DNA of 32,808 nt from Sedimentisphaerales bacterium (GCA_016936075.1 JAFGPS010000032.1:1-32808); one strand, 5' to 3'. Shown: positions 8,245-17,200, counted from the stretch's first letter. Numbers and translations: made by a program. Notes: generated from the letters alone by a model not told the origin.

Positions 8245-10262
8245 ATTCACAGATTTTTACGGGAGTTGTATCACATGGCCGTTACTGGCCGCAGAAACAC
8301 AACTTCTCCTATCCTGTCTATTTTTATCGATTTGACCTGAACGAATTGCCAGAATTAGACCATACTCTACCCGGATTCGGATACAATCGCTTTTCGGTTG
8401 TTCGCATGGACGACAAGGATTATCTGTGGCGTGGTAACCAATCCCTCAAAGAAAAAATTGCCGGAGTAATTGATGAAATTGGTTATGTAGAACCTATAAA
8501 TCGCATAGAACTTATTAGCTTTGCAAAATATTTTAACATTATATTTCGCCCCGTAAGCTTTTTTCTCCTTTATAACTCTGAGAATCGTTGCAAGTTGATC
8601 TTGGCTGAGGTGCATAATACCTTTCGGGAAACTCATTTGTATGTCCTCAAAAATCCTCATGCACAATCAGAAACCTTAAGTTTTGAGATACCAAAAGCTT
8701 TTCACGTCTCGCCTTTTTTTGATATGAGTGGAAAGTACAATATCCGTTTTAAGGACGATGGACAAAAGATTGATATTCTTATCGAATTGATCAAATCAGA
8801 ACACGGCGAGAAGCCTGTTTTTTTCGCCAGACTGACAGGCCAGGGACGCTCGCTTACATCCCATACACTCTATCAGACTTTGTTAAAATATCCTTTTAAT
8901 GCAATGCTTAATATGCCGCGAATCATACGACAGGCATTAACTTTATATTTTAAGAAAAAACTACCCATTTTTCACAAGCCCATCCCTAACAGCGAGTATA
9001 CAATGAGAAAACAACTCCCTTCATGGTTTGCTCGTCAGGGAATGAAATTTATCTTTTCTCTTTTTAAGTCTCAATCTACAGGAAAGATTACAATCAAGCT
9101 TCCTGAAGGGGAAAGCCGTGTATTCGGGCCTGAGGATTCGAGTCTATCGATACAGTTGGTAGTCAAAGACTATCGTTTTTTCAGCTTACTTGCCAAAGCC
9201 GGTGAAATCGGGTTGGGAATAGCTTACGAAAAAGGGTATTGGATATCAAATGACATGGTTCAGTTTATGGATTTTATGCTTAGTGTGACGCAATCAAATT
9301 CGGTTCGAATGCCTTTTTATTCAAAGTTATTTAAAATCTTTTATATAGCATGGAACTTTCGCAACAAAAATACGCTTTATCGGGCACAAAAAAATATTTC
9401 CCAACATTACGACCTTAGTAATGCTATGTATGAGATTTTTCTGGATAAAACGCTGACATACTCTTGTGCTGTTTTTGAAAATCAAAACGAAGAATTGGCT
9501 GATGCGCAATTACGCAAAATCGACATGATTTTAGAAAAAGCCTGTCTTTCCAAACAGCACCATTTACTTGAAATCGGTACTGGATGGGGTACTCTGGCAA
9601 TACGTGCCGCAAAGCTCTATGGTTGCCATATAACATCTATTACTCTTTCAAAAGAGCAACAGAAATTAGCTCAGCAGCGAATTGCTGAGGCCGGATTGTC
9701 TGACCAAATAGAAGTGTTGCTGTGCGATTATCGCAATGTTACAGGGCAATACGACCGAATCATCTCAGTGGAAATGATTGAAGCAGTTGGAAAGTCCTAC
9801 TATCCTGTTTTTTTCCGCAATTGCGACCATTTACTTAAACCGAACGGAATGATGGTCATCCAGACGATTACTATTCCCGACCAGCGATACGAGTCCTATT
9901 CTAAAACGACCGACTGGATGCGCTTATATATCTTTCCAGGCGGTCTGCTTCCATCGCTGACGGCTCTAACAAAAGCAATAACCTACAACACATCGTTTGT
10001 TATCAAACAAGTTGAAAGCATCGGGCCCCACTATGCATTGACCTTGGCACGATGGAAAGAACGCTTCCTTGCTAATCGAGAAAAAATCATCGAATTGGGC
10101 TTTCCTGAAAACTTTATTCGACGCTGGGAATATTATTTTTCATACTGTCAAGCCGGATTTGCCCAGCATTATATCGATGATCTTCAAATCGTCTTAACAC
10201 GTCCCAGAAATAGGGATTCCATTAATCTTTTTAACCAGAAAGTCAATCGGAGTAAATCCTAA
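8241..10262 (+). CDS. DUF1365-CFA synthase fusion (fatty-acid methyltransferase)
   Basis: This 673-residue protein joins two families that are usually separate genes. Residues 1-250 are DUF1365 (start FTGVVSHGRYWPQKHNFSY; later NRFSVVRMDD and FRPVSFFLLY). Residues 270-660 are a cyclopropane-fatty-acid-synthase-type SAM methyltransferase that should methylate a double bond in membrane phospholipid chains. CFA features are QHYDLSNAMYE, YSCAVF (C409, matching E. coli C139), the SAM motif LLEIGTGWG (about 442-450), E514 (matching E. coli E239) and FPGGLLPS. The position of the E. coli bicarbonate ligand H266 is Q541 here (MVIQTITIPDQ), as in the non-canonical subgroup, so the product may be a methyl or methylene fatty acid rather than a cyclopropane. 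This product call is inference. The gene overlaps the FAD gene by 4 bp. Confidence 0.88.
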   Translation: MNSQIFTGVVSHGRYWPQKHNFSYPVYFYRFDLNELPELDHTLPGFGYNRFSVVRMDDKDYLWRGNQSLKEKIAGVIDEIGYVEPINRIELISFAKYFNIIFRPVSFFLLYNSENRCKLILAEVHNTFRETHLYVLKNPHAQSETLSFEIPKAFHVSPFFDMSGKYNIRFKDDGQKIDILIELIKSEHGEKPVFFARLTGQGRSLTSHTLYQTLLKYPFNAMLNMPRIIRQALTLYFKKKLPIFHKPIPNSEYTMRKQLPSWFARQGMKFIFSLFKSQSTGKITIKLPEGESRVFGPEDSSLSIQLVVKDYRFFSLLAKAGEIGLGIAYEKGYWISNDMVQFMDFMLSVTQSNSVRMPFYSKLFKIFYIAWNFRNKNTLYRAQKNISQHYDLSNAMYEIFLDKTLTYSCAVFENQNEELADAQLRKIDMILEKACLSKQHHLLEIGTGWGTLAIRAAKLYGCHITSITLSKEQQKLAQQRIAEAGLSDQIEVLLCDYRNVTGQYDRIISVEMIEAVGKSYYPVFFRNCDHLLKPNGMMVIQTITIPDQRYESYSKTTDWMRLYIFPGGLLPSLTALTKAITYNTSFVIKQVESIGPHYALTLARWKERFLANREKIIELGFPENFIRRWEYYFSYCQAGFAQHYIDDLQIVLTRPRNRDSINLFNQKVNRSKS

Positions 10263-10270
10263 ACAAAAAA

Positions 10271-11071
10271 ATGATTACTGAAGGAATACTGCAAAATTTG
10301 CTGATTGGTATGGGAACCCTCATCGGATTGTGGTTTATCTATTTATGGATAAGAAATCCGGCAGTAGTGGACTTGGGATGGGCAATGGGTTTGACTCTCA
10401 TGGGACTAACACATAATCTGAGCGGCGGTATGTTTACTGCCGGCAAATTTCTGATTAGTTTACTGGTTTTATTTTGGGGGATGCGTCTCGGTGGATATTT
10501 GTTCTGGACTCGAATCAGGATTGGAAAAAGAGACGCCAGATACGAATCGCTTCACAGGAATCCGAAAATTCCTGCGCCCTTATATTTTCTGATCCATTAT
10601 CTAATTCAGGGCTGTTTTCAGGCCGCCGTAGGATTTGTATTTATCTTTACGGCGCAAATCACAACTTTAGAATCAATTTGGCCAAAATTCGGATTTGTGC
10701 TATGGAGCTTTGGATATATAGGTTCTATTGCGGCAGATACTCAATTACATCGTTTTCGAAAAAATCCGGATAATCGTGGTAAAGTCTGCCAAGTTGGCTT
10801 ATGGAATTACTCCCGCCATCCAAATTATTTTTTTGAGATTCTTTTATGGTCCGGATTTGCTATTATAGGTTTATCTGCCCCGCTGGGTTGGCTTGGGCTA
10901 ATCTCGCCGATAACATTGTTACTGACAATGTCACTTATAACAGGCCCTATTTCAGAACGACAATCGCTCAAGTCCAAACCAGATGCTTACCGTCAATATC
11001 AAAAAACCACATCAATGATTATTCCATGGTTCAAGACAACTAAAACTACATCGGCGATATCCGACTCATAA
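10271..11071 (+). CDS. DUF1295-family membrane protein (steroid 5-alpha-reductase/ICMT-like)
   Basis: This 266-residue membrane protein has about six helices and the family C-terminal signature LWNYSRHPNYFFEILLWSGF (about residues 176-195). The closing segment has the DAYRQYQKTTSMIIPWF pattern. DUF1295 is related to steroid 5-alpha-reductases and isoprenylcysteine methyltransferases, which use NADPH or SAM on hydrophobic substrates. A reductase acting on a modified acyl chain is plausible but unproven. It starts 8 bp after the DUF1365-CFA stop and should be in the same operon. It lacks a clear ribosome-binding site, so coupling is likely. Its last 26 bp overlap the convergent DUF2177 gene. 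Confidence 0.85.
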   Translation: MITEGILQNLLIGMGTLIGLWFIYLWIRNPAVVDLGWAMGLTLMGLTHNLSGGMFTAGKFLISLLVLFWGMRLGGYLFWTRIRIGKRDARYESLHRNPKIPAPLYFLIHYLIQGCFQAAVGFVFIFTAQITTLESIWPKFGFVLWSFGYIGSIAADTQLHRFRKNPDNRGKVCQVGLWNYSRHPNYFFEILLWSGFAIIGLSAPLGWLGLISPITLLLTMSLITGPISERQSLKSKPDAYRQYQKTTSMIIPWFKTTKTTSAISDS

Positions 11072-11459
11072 TAAGATAAGTTATTGTAGCTGTTGATGCC
11101 GACAAAAATGAACCCCAAATCATATCAACAATTGACAGCATTAAAGGCCAGTCACGAAGTGTGGCTAAATTGGTCAAGTCATAGGTAGCATATGCGATAA
11201 AGCCAAACAACGCAGCCATCACAATTGTATGAAGCAACGACTTCTTCTCCATGCCGGGAAGCAAGGCGAAAATTAGTACACCTACCAAAAAGAGCAAATA
11301 AAAAATGATTGCCGCTACCCAGTTAATATTAGGTGTCATTAGCGGCTCAAGGGCTTTTCGATAAAAACCTTTGGCAATCACGCCAAGCCAAATCATATCG
11401 ACAATAAAAAAGACTGGTACACTTACTATATAAGTTAATAATATTCTCGAAATTTGCAT
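11046..11459 (-). CDS. DUF2177-family membrane protein
   Basis: This 137-residue protein has four predicted membrane helices and the DUF2177 pattern: VDMIWLGVIAKGFYRKAL near residues 20-37 and GFIAYATYDLTNLATLRDWP near 85-104. The function of the family is unknown, but it recurs in the same lipid and photo-oxidative-stress neighbourhoods as DUF1295 and CFA genes. It is transcribed toward the lipid operon and overlaps the DUF1295 gene tail to tail by 26 bp. A strong AAGGAAG ribosome-binding site precedes its ATG. Confidence 0.85.
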   Translation of the reverse strand: MQISRILLTYIVSVPVFFIVDMIWLGVIAKGFYRKALEPLMTPNINWVAAIIFYLLFLVGVLIFALLPGMEKKSLLHTIVMAALFGFIAYATYDLTNLATLRDWPLMLSIVDMIWGSFLSASTATITYLIMSRISPM

Positions 11460-11700
11460 AAATCACTTCCTTTCAGCAATAAATCACAAATCTCATTCAG
11501 TTTATACTTAAAATATTAAATATACAAAGAAAATCTATTTAACGGTATATATGATTTTATCTAAAGTTTGCACGTTTCAGTTATTGATGTTATTACAAGG
11601 TATATAATACATTTTTTAAGAAGGGGCTACCTACACCCTGAATGGAACTTATACAAAAAGCTTTGTTTGGAAAGCTTCTTTATAAAAAAATGCAAAATGT
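11460..11700. other. AT-rich intergenic stretch before the right direct repeat
   Basis: No gene was seen. It should contain the DUF2177 promoter (leftward), but no clear boxes were assigned. A short hairpin (GCTTT/AAAGC) near 11660-11680 is too weak to call a terminator. Confidence 0.4.
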
Positions 11701-11769
11701 ATTGATATTTTTATAAGTGCCGGCTTTATTATCGACAAGCTTTTCTAAGAATTAATTTCCGGAAAACTT
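11701..11769 (+). repeat. 69-bp direct repeat, right copy (gene-tail remnant)
   Basis: This is the second copy of 5747-5815. In the same frame it encodes IDIFISAGFIIDKLF followed by TAA, nearly the C-terminus of the 4760-5794 membrane protein, but no upstream coding sequence is present. The remnant tail ends 4 bp before the convergent DUF503 stop codon. The DUF503 gene's last codons are inside the repeat. Confidence 0.9.
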
Positions 11770-12042
11770 CTCTCTCTCAATTTGACCAAGCATGAATCGG
11801 CCATCATTGCGCATAAACTCTATTATCGAATCGAACTGCTGGTCAATAAAACGGCTGTCATTACATACAATTGCGATACCTATAACCGCCCTACCCCTAT
11901 TGTCCTGCTGGTCGACTTCTGAAATTGAAATATTGAACCTGCTTTTAAGTCTGCCTATCAGGCTTTTAACAACACTTCTCTTGCCCTTGAGCGAAGTCAC
12001 ACCAGGTATAGAAATATGAGCTGTCATTACACCAATTATCAT
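11752..12042 (-). CDS. DUF503 (YlxP-like) protein
   Basis: This is a small cytosolic protein of about 96 residues of the DUF503/YlxP family. It shows the family opening MIIGV, SLKGKRSVVKSLIGRLKSRFN and the SEVDQQD segment. In Bacillus the family gene sits near rbfA in the infB cluster; its molecular role is not established. The frame can be extended to a TTG at 12060, but the family norm is to start at MIIG, so ATG 12042 is preferred. Its 3' end is part of the right direct repeat. Confidence 0.85.
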   Translation of the reverse strand: MIIGVMTAHISIPGVTSLKGKRSVVKSLIGRLKSRFNISISEVDQQDNRGRAVIGIAIVCNDSRFIDQQFDSIIEFMRNDGRFMLGQIEREKFSGN

Positions 12043-12156
12043 TTTTGTAATCCCAGGCAAATATCCTGCGAATAAACTTACATTTACTCAAACTAATAGT
12101 ATAATAAAGCAAATAATGCTTGAAAATATAATTAAATCTTTTATGGGGTATAGATA

Positions 12157-12375
12157 ATGAAAAACATTAAACTCGTTTTAATAATTGTAATTTTGACACT
12201 GGCTATTGTAATTGCCTTCCTTAATAAGCAGGATGTAGAAACGAACCTTATTTTTAAAACAGTAAAAATGCCGGGAATATTGCTTATCCTCTCCACATTA
12301 GGAATAGGTTTTCTCGGCGGTATGATTACATCAAGCTTTCTCCGTAAAAAATCAATTAAATCCAAAAAAGAATAA
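12157..12375 (+). CDS. LapA/DUF1049-like small membrane protein
   Basis: This 72-residue protein has two membrane helices (about residues 4-22 and 40-62) and a basic tail (RKKSIKSKKE). The intervening NKQDVETNLIF segment is typical of the LapA (DUF1049) family, which in E. coli works with LapB in lipopolysaccharide assembly control. The role here is inferred from the family only. It converges on the large membrane-protein gene with a 10-bp gap. The ribosome-binding site is weak (GGGG about 9 nt upstream). Confidence 0.7.
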   Translation: MKNIKLVLIIVILTLAIVIAFLNKQDVETNLIFKTVKMPGILLILSTLGIGFLGGMITSSFLRKKSIKSKKE

Positions 12376-12385
12376 ATCCTTACAG

Positions 12386-14083
12386 TTAAACATTTTCAGG
12401 TTCTTTGGCATCCGGCAGGTCTTTCGATGTATGTTTCAGAAGACTGAAAACTGTCCCTGCAATAAGTAAAAAGAATCCTACAATTACATATCGCCATTGT
12501 GCGATTTGTTTTGCAAGCATGTATAATCGCAAGCCGGTTGGTATCCATAAAATCGAGATAAGAAGAATTTCTTTCGTGCGAAACCAGAATCCGGCCATAA
12601 GAAATATTGTCACCATTGAAACTATAATATATTTCCAATGTGCGTATGCCGGCAAATAATCGAAAAGGAAACCAGCAATACATAGCGTCCCCAGTACTTT
12701 TATAGTTTTGTTAAGGTTAATTCCAAATATAAAGTATAAAATTGTAACACCTAAGCCGTAGAGACCAAGCAATAGTCCGCCGCTATTCAAGCCATAACCT
12801 GAAGCAAACTCTTCTAAACCTTTCCATTTCAATAAACACACGCTCAGAATTACTACTACAGAAAAAAGTGCATACTGATTTCGTGTAATAATTCCATATA
12901 AGAGTAATCCAATTATCACGAAAACAACTACCGCATAAATATTCAGATCATGAGGCTCGGCAGGAGAAAATCCTATTGTGAGCATTGTTCCGAGTATATA
13001 AGGAATAGTCGCATACAAAAGCTTGTACCATTTGTGATACAAAGCTAAAGCCGCTATTGCCAAACCAGATAGAGCCATTATTACAGGTGGATAAAATAAC
13101 AATTCGATACCGAATCCCCATGACGCGATAACGGATTTTTGCAATATCGCAAAAACAATTGCAACAAAAGGAATACACGCAAAAAAGATTGCCGCAAAAC
13201 CGAATTTCTCATCTAAATAACGTATAATTTCAATCAGTAAGAGTGACGCAATTAGAACTATAGGCAAATAGTCACCGATAGTTCTTTCAAGAGCGAATGT
13301 ATATGATGTAGCATATTGATGCACTCCCGAAGCTACGATAAGAATCAACGCAAAAATATAAACCATAAGAGGCTGCCTGAGAAATGGTATTTTCTCCTGT
13401 CCCTGAGTTTTCTCTGGCACTTTACTTTTTATCGCTTCAAATAACACAAAGCAAGAACCGGCAAGCATAACGACTTCAAGCAGAAGCCAGAGATTTCTTC
13501 GGTCTGCTACTTGAGCCGGATTATCAGCCATGGATTTTGCCAGAAGTATAGGGCTTAAATAGTTGTATGAAATTATTATTCCAAGACCAATGACAGAAAG
13601 AATTTTGAATTTGATTCCGACAAAACGCCACATGGCAAAGAACTTGCCGAACGCAAGAACAATTCCTATTATAGCAATCCATGTGCAGAGTGAAATATCT
13701 TTATCAGCAACCGTCCCAAGTGCCATGCTTGTACCAATCAGGAATAGAGCAATAAAAATAATCAGTGATATGGCATCATCTACTACTTTGCGCCAGACAA
13801 TAAGCATCAGGACGGCCAGTAATGCAAGTTCATAGGCATGTAAAGTAATAATGCACGGTAATGCCTTTCTGAAAGGCACTTCAGAAGACAGGACATCGCC
13901 CATCAGGTTTACGATTCCATACGCGATAAAGACTGCACTTATGCAATAGAAAAGGCTGCCGCCTGTAAACCTGAAGAAACTTTTTACTGTTTCTAAATTA
14001 AAAGGTGTATCGAAAATATCCTTCTTTTCATTTGAGTTTTTATGCTCCTCGGACTCATTGTCTATCCATTCCTGAATGTCCAT
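12386..14083 (-). CDS. Large polytopic membrane protein, unknown function
   Basis: This 565-residue protein has a hydrophilic N-terminus of about 35 residues (MDIQEWIDNESEEH...) and then about 14-17 closely spaced membrane helices. The arrangement is reminiscent of DUF2157-type proteins, but I do not recognise a defining motif. Long runs of helices with few loops, and no transporter signature, make a channel or integrity protein as likely as anything. A GAGG ribosome-binding site lies 7 nt before the ATG. It is followed at 10 bp by the convergent LapA-like gene. Confidence 0.65.
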   Translation of the reverse strand: MDIQEWIDNESEEHKNSNEKKDIFDTPFNLETVKSFFRFTGGSLFYCISAVFIAYGIVNLMGDVLSSEVPFRKALPCIITLHAYELALLAVLMLIVWRKVVDDAISLIIFIALFLIGTSMALGTVADKDISLCTWIAIIGIVLAFGKFFAMWRFVGIKFKILSVIGLGIIISYNYLSPILLAKSMADNPAQVADRRNLWLLLEVVMLAGSCFVLFEAIKSKVPEKTQGQEKIPFLRQPLMVYIFALILIVASGVHQYATSYTFALERTIGDYLPIVLIASLLLIEIIRYLDEKFGFAAIFFACIPFVAIVFAILQKSVIASWGFGIELLFYPPVIMALSGLAIAALALYHKWYKLLYATIPYILGTMLTIGFSPAEPHDLNIYAVVVFVIIGLLLYGIITRNQYALFSVVVILSVCLLKWKGLEEFASGYGLNSGGLLLGLYGLGVTILYFIFGINLNKTIKVLGTLCIAGFLFDYLPAYAHWKYIIVSMVTIFLMAGFWFRTKEILLISILWIPTGLRLYMLAKQIAQWRYVIVGFFLLIAGTVFSLLKHTSKDLPDAKEPENV

Positions 14084-14125
14084 AATATCGCCTCACTTTT
14101 ATATTCATATATGATTCATTTTTCT

Positions 14126-15016
14126 TTAATCAGGATTACCCACAGGCAATGTTTTCGCCGCCCACGCATAAGTTATATTACCTATCATACCTTCGGGCCA
14201 TCCTCTTTCGTCATTATTTAACTGATCTTCAATTGCAATCCTATCCACATGGCCATCCACAAAAACAACATTACTGCCACCTAAATTATAACTTCTGGAA
14301 ATTGGTTCGTGATAAGTTGCAAAACAATCCTGAGCCTGTTCAGTTGAACTGATAGTAAGCATTGTATCGTCAAGTGCTCTATTGCTAAGAGGTTTATCCA
14401 GCCCAGAGGCGGGATATCGTGGATGGTCAGGACGAAGAGTCCATGAATTTTCCTCGGCGAAGAAAAATACTTTTTTCGGATCCCTTACTTCGGATCCTTT
14501 TAATACTCCCCCTTCTTTAACGCTGCCAAGATAGCTGTTTATTACATAGCTGTATTGTGGATTTATCGTAATACTATTGAGATGATTCGGGCTCTCACAT
14601 CCTCTTGAGCCTGCTATGCTTCGAAACTCAGGACAGATATTGTATTTACCATGGTTTAAATAATCCCACATCTGTCCTCTGTATTCTGGATTATTTGCCA
14701 TCATTTTCCCATCGGGAGCCATTGCCATATCGTGCCATCGACAACCCAATGGATGCTCGGGGGTGAAGGATTCCTCTGCATACAACCATTCATTTTCACC
14801 TGATGGAAAATCATTATTATTATCGTCAAGATACATTAGACCAGAAACGCTGTATCCTCTGAGAATCGCTAAGCAAACAACTTTTTTAGATTGTTTTCGA
14901 ACCCTGCTTAGTGAAGGCATGAGCAGACCAATAAGAATGATAATAACGAAAACAATACAGAGCAGTTCCCATATTGTGAAGCCGTACCTGATATGTATTT
15001 TAGCGTGACTTGTCAT
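14126..15016 (-). CDS. Prepilin-like protein with N-terminal methylation motif and X9-DG tail
   Basis: This 296-residue protein starts with a short basic leader and the prepilin peptidase site G/FTIWELL with Glu at +5, followed by a hydrophobic helix (residues 12-33). Near the C-terminus is NLGGSNVVFVDGHVDRI. This is the conserved X9-DG motif of the large prepilin-like family of planctomycetes and Lentisphaerae, with Asn where the usual motif has His. Such proteins are thought to be pseudopilin-like substrates or components of type II secretion-like systems. GAAGG lies 9 nt before the start. The second prepilin gene is 269 bp upstream in the same orientation. Confidence 0.85.
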   Translation of the reverse strand: MTSHAKIHIRYGFTIWELLCIVFVIIILIGLLMPSLSRVRKQSKKVVCLAILRGYSVSGLMYLDDNNNDFPSGENEWLYAEESFTPEHPLGCRWHDMAMAPDGKMMANNPEYRGQMWDYLNHGKYNICPEFRSIAGSRGCESPNHLNSITINPQYSYVINSYLGSVKEGGVLKGSEVRDPKKVFFFAEENSWTLRPDHPRYPASGLDKPLSNRALDDTMLTISSTEQAQDCFATYHEPISRSYNLGGSNVVFVDGHVDRIAIEDQLNNDERGWPEGMIGNITYAWAAKTLPVGNPD

Positions 15017-15285
15017 AAGCTTAAACCTTCACAAATATTTAGAATCCACACTTGATTATAATCTATCGCTCATAAAAACAAAAGTGCCTGTAAATTTTTA
15101 AATCTCACGTTTATACCTCAAAGAACTTTTGCTGATTTAATTCTTTCTCTATAGATTAAACTATGAAAGGTAAAGATAAATGTCAAATAAAATATATGTA
15201 AAATATTTGTAAAAGATAGGTATGTAATTTTATATCTTGTTTTCAGGATTGAGAATGATGATTCTTTAAAGTTAGAAAATGGATT

Positions 15286-15702
15286 TTACTGCATGACCCA
15301 TTTGCCGTCTTCCTGTAGAACATATGAGCCTGAAGGAGAGCTATCTTTACTTCCTGAGGTAACTTTAATCGATGCTATTCCATTATCACTTACAGAATTA
15401 ATGGAATAATCACTCGGGGAAAAATAAGTTCCCTTCAAATCTTCAGGGGTAAAACCTAAAGCATCCTGTGTCGTGACATCACCCATATTGGAACCGATAA
15501 GCATCTTAGCTGCCGTTATACTCGCTTCAGCGGCATAGTCCCGAACCGCAGTTCGGACTGCACCTGCCGAAGTACATGCTTCCGACCATTTCGATTTATC
15601 TACTCTTGCCCTCATCATAGGTGCCATTAAAGACGCGAGGATACCGATAATCATAATCACAACCATTAATTCAACAATGGTGAAACCTCTTCTTTTGTGC
15701 AT
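15286..15702 (-). CDS. Type IV pilin/type II secretion pseudopilin-like protein
   Basis: This 138-residue protein has a classical class III signal: RRG/FTIVELMVVIMIIGILASL, with Glu at +5 and a long N-terminal hydrophobic helix. The remaining 100 residues form a small hydrophilic head with a GspG/PilA-like pattern (AVRTAVRDYAAEA...). It should be processed by a prepilin peptidase and assembled at the inner membrane. No peptidase or assembly ATPase is in the window. A GAGGA ribosome-binding site is 5 nt before the ATG. Confidence 0.88.
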   Translation of the reverse strand: MHKRRGFTIVELMVVIMIIGILASLMAPMMRARVDKSKWSEACTSAGAVRTAVRDYAAEASITAAKMLIGSNMGDVTTQDALGFTPEDLKGTYFSPSDYSINSVSDNGIASIKVTSGSKDSSPSGSYVLQEDGKWVMQ

Positions 15703-16075
15703 TTTTCCTCACAGTATAGAATTTCCATATTCCGCAAACTAAAGTGTATTGTTCGTAAATTATTTAATCCGTATGATAATTTAATTATAATAATATCGGC
15801 ATAAATCTATAGGTTCTTTTGAGATGAGCAAAATAAAACTGATATAGAAAAAGCTTAAAAACAACTTAGTTTCCCAACTTATTCGTTATTTAGGTCCGAA
15901 TAAACATACTATCGTCGTATCACTAATATAATTAAAATTACAGTTTCTTCTTGAAACATTTCGATAACAATGTTATTTTCCCCTATTAAAATGAGATTTT
16001 TAAAAGAAGGGGCAGGTATGAATGTCTTAATGGACTTTGCCGTAATGTTGTATAAGCAAAGATTGGAGTTTTATT
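15703..16075. other. AT-rich divergent intergenic region
   Basis: This lies between the leftward pilin gene and the rightward phosphatase gene, so it should hold both promoters. I saw no clear operator or hairpin. GGAG at 16065-16068 is the ribosome-binding site for the TTG start at 16076. Confidence 0.4.
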
Positions 16076-17197
16076 TTGAAAAGAGTAATTTCACTTTTAT
16101 TAACCAGAAAAGAAGAATTTAATAAAATCTGGCTTTATAAGCTTAAGATGGAAATGCTCTCTACTTTACGCACCCATACAATATTTATTTGTATTATTCT
16201 TCTATATCTTGCAGGCTATTTAATCTTCTCGCGAATCTATGGGGCTGCTGATAAAGTTTCATTATTTTTATATTATAAAAACGTTTTGATATTGGGTTTT
16301 TGGTGTTTTTTAATTTTTTTCATTGGACATTCAATCTATGTTAAGTTTTTTATACGACCTGATAATTTCATGGAGTATGCTCTCAATGATTTACAGACAA
16401 AATACTTCAATACAGAGCGTTTATGCCATTTATTATTGATAGCCTTTTCAGTTCCGGCTTTTTTGTCGGCTTTTACTTCTTTTAAAATCATACTGCCAAT
16501 GATACATCCTTTTTCCTGGGATTTATCATTAGCAAAACTTGACGCATTCCTTCACGGCGGACAACAGCCGTGGCAATTGCTCCAACCTGTCTTCGGTTAT
16601 CCAATACTAACAAGCATTTTAAGCGTTTTCTATTACCTCTGGTTTTTTGTAATGTACAGTGTTTTATTCTGGCAGGCTTTCAGCTTGCGTGACAAACAGC
16701 TAAGAATGCAATTTTTTCTAACGTATTTATTGTCATGGATCATAATTGGCACTATTTCAGCTATTATTTTTTCCTCTGCCGGCCCATGTTATTATGGACA
16801 CTTTGTTAAAAGTGGAGAAGACTTCTTCCGTCCTCTTATGGATTACCTTTACACTGCAAATGAGTCTTTCCCTATAAAATCGATTGACATACAGGAATTA
16901 TTATGGAGCGCATATAATGGGCGGGAAACTGGACTGGTTAAGGGAATCTCTGCCATGCCAAGCATGCACATTTCCATGTCATTTCTTTTCGTATTGTTAG
17001 GTTGGCGAGTAAGCCGTATAGCAGGAATACTTTTCTCTTTATTCGCTTTGATAATTTTTATTGGCAGCATTCATCTCGGCTGGCACTATGCAATCGACGG
17101 TTATGCAGCTATTATTTTAACTACCATCATATGGCTTGCCGTAGGATTCGTGCTAAAGCGAAACGATTCTTTTGAGAAGCAATCTTCAGAAGAATAA
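16076..17197 (+). CDS. PAP2-superfamily phosphatase, Aur1/Ipt1-like
   Basis: This 373-residue membrane protein has about seven or eight helices. Two PAP2 active-site motifs are visible: MPSMH (H298) and HLGWHYAIDG (H337 and D341). The length, spacing and long N-terminal membrane region fit the PAP2_3 subgroup that includes inositol phosphorylceramide synthase. It probably removes or transfers a lipid-linked phosphate at the membrane; the substrate is unknown. The start is a TTG with GGAG 7 nt upstream. The metallopeptidase gene begins 3 bp after its stop, suggesting an operon. Confidence 0.8.
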   Translation: MKRVISLLLTRKEEFNKIWLYKLKMEMLSTLRTHTIFICIILLYLAGYLIFSRIYGAADKVSLFLYYKNVLILGFWCFLIFFIGHSIYVKFFIRPDNFMEYALNDLQTKYFNTERLCHLLLIAFSVPAFLSAFTSFKIILPMIHPFSWDLSLAKLDAFLHGGQQPWQLLQPVFGYPILTSILSVFYYLWFFVMYSVLFWQAFSLRDKQLRMQFFLTYLLSWIIIGTISAIIFSSAGPCYYGHFVKSGEDFFRPLMDYLYTANESFPIKSIDIQELLWSAYNGRETGLVKGISAMPSMHISMSFLFVLLGWRVSRIAGILFSLFALIIFIGSIHLGWHYAIDGYAAIILTTIIWLAVGFVLKRNDSFEKQSSEE

Positions 17198-17200
17198 CCG

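Noticed and set aside
11612..16013. Similar strings near 11612 (ATTTTTTAAGAAGGGGC-like) and 15996 (TTTTTAAAAGAAGGGGC)
   Set aside because: The match is short, imperfect and T-rich, and the flanks do not align; chance is enough.
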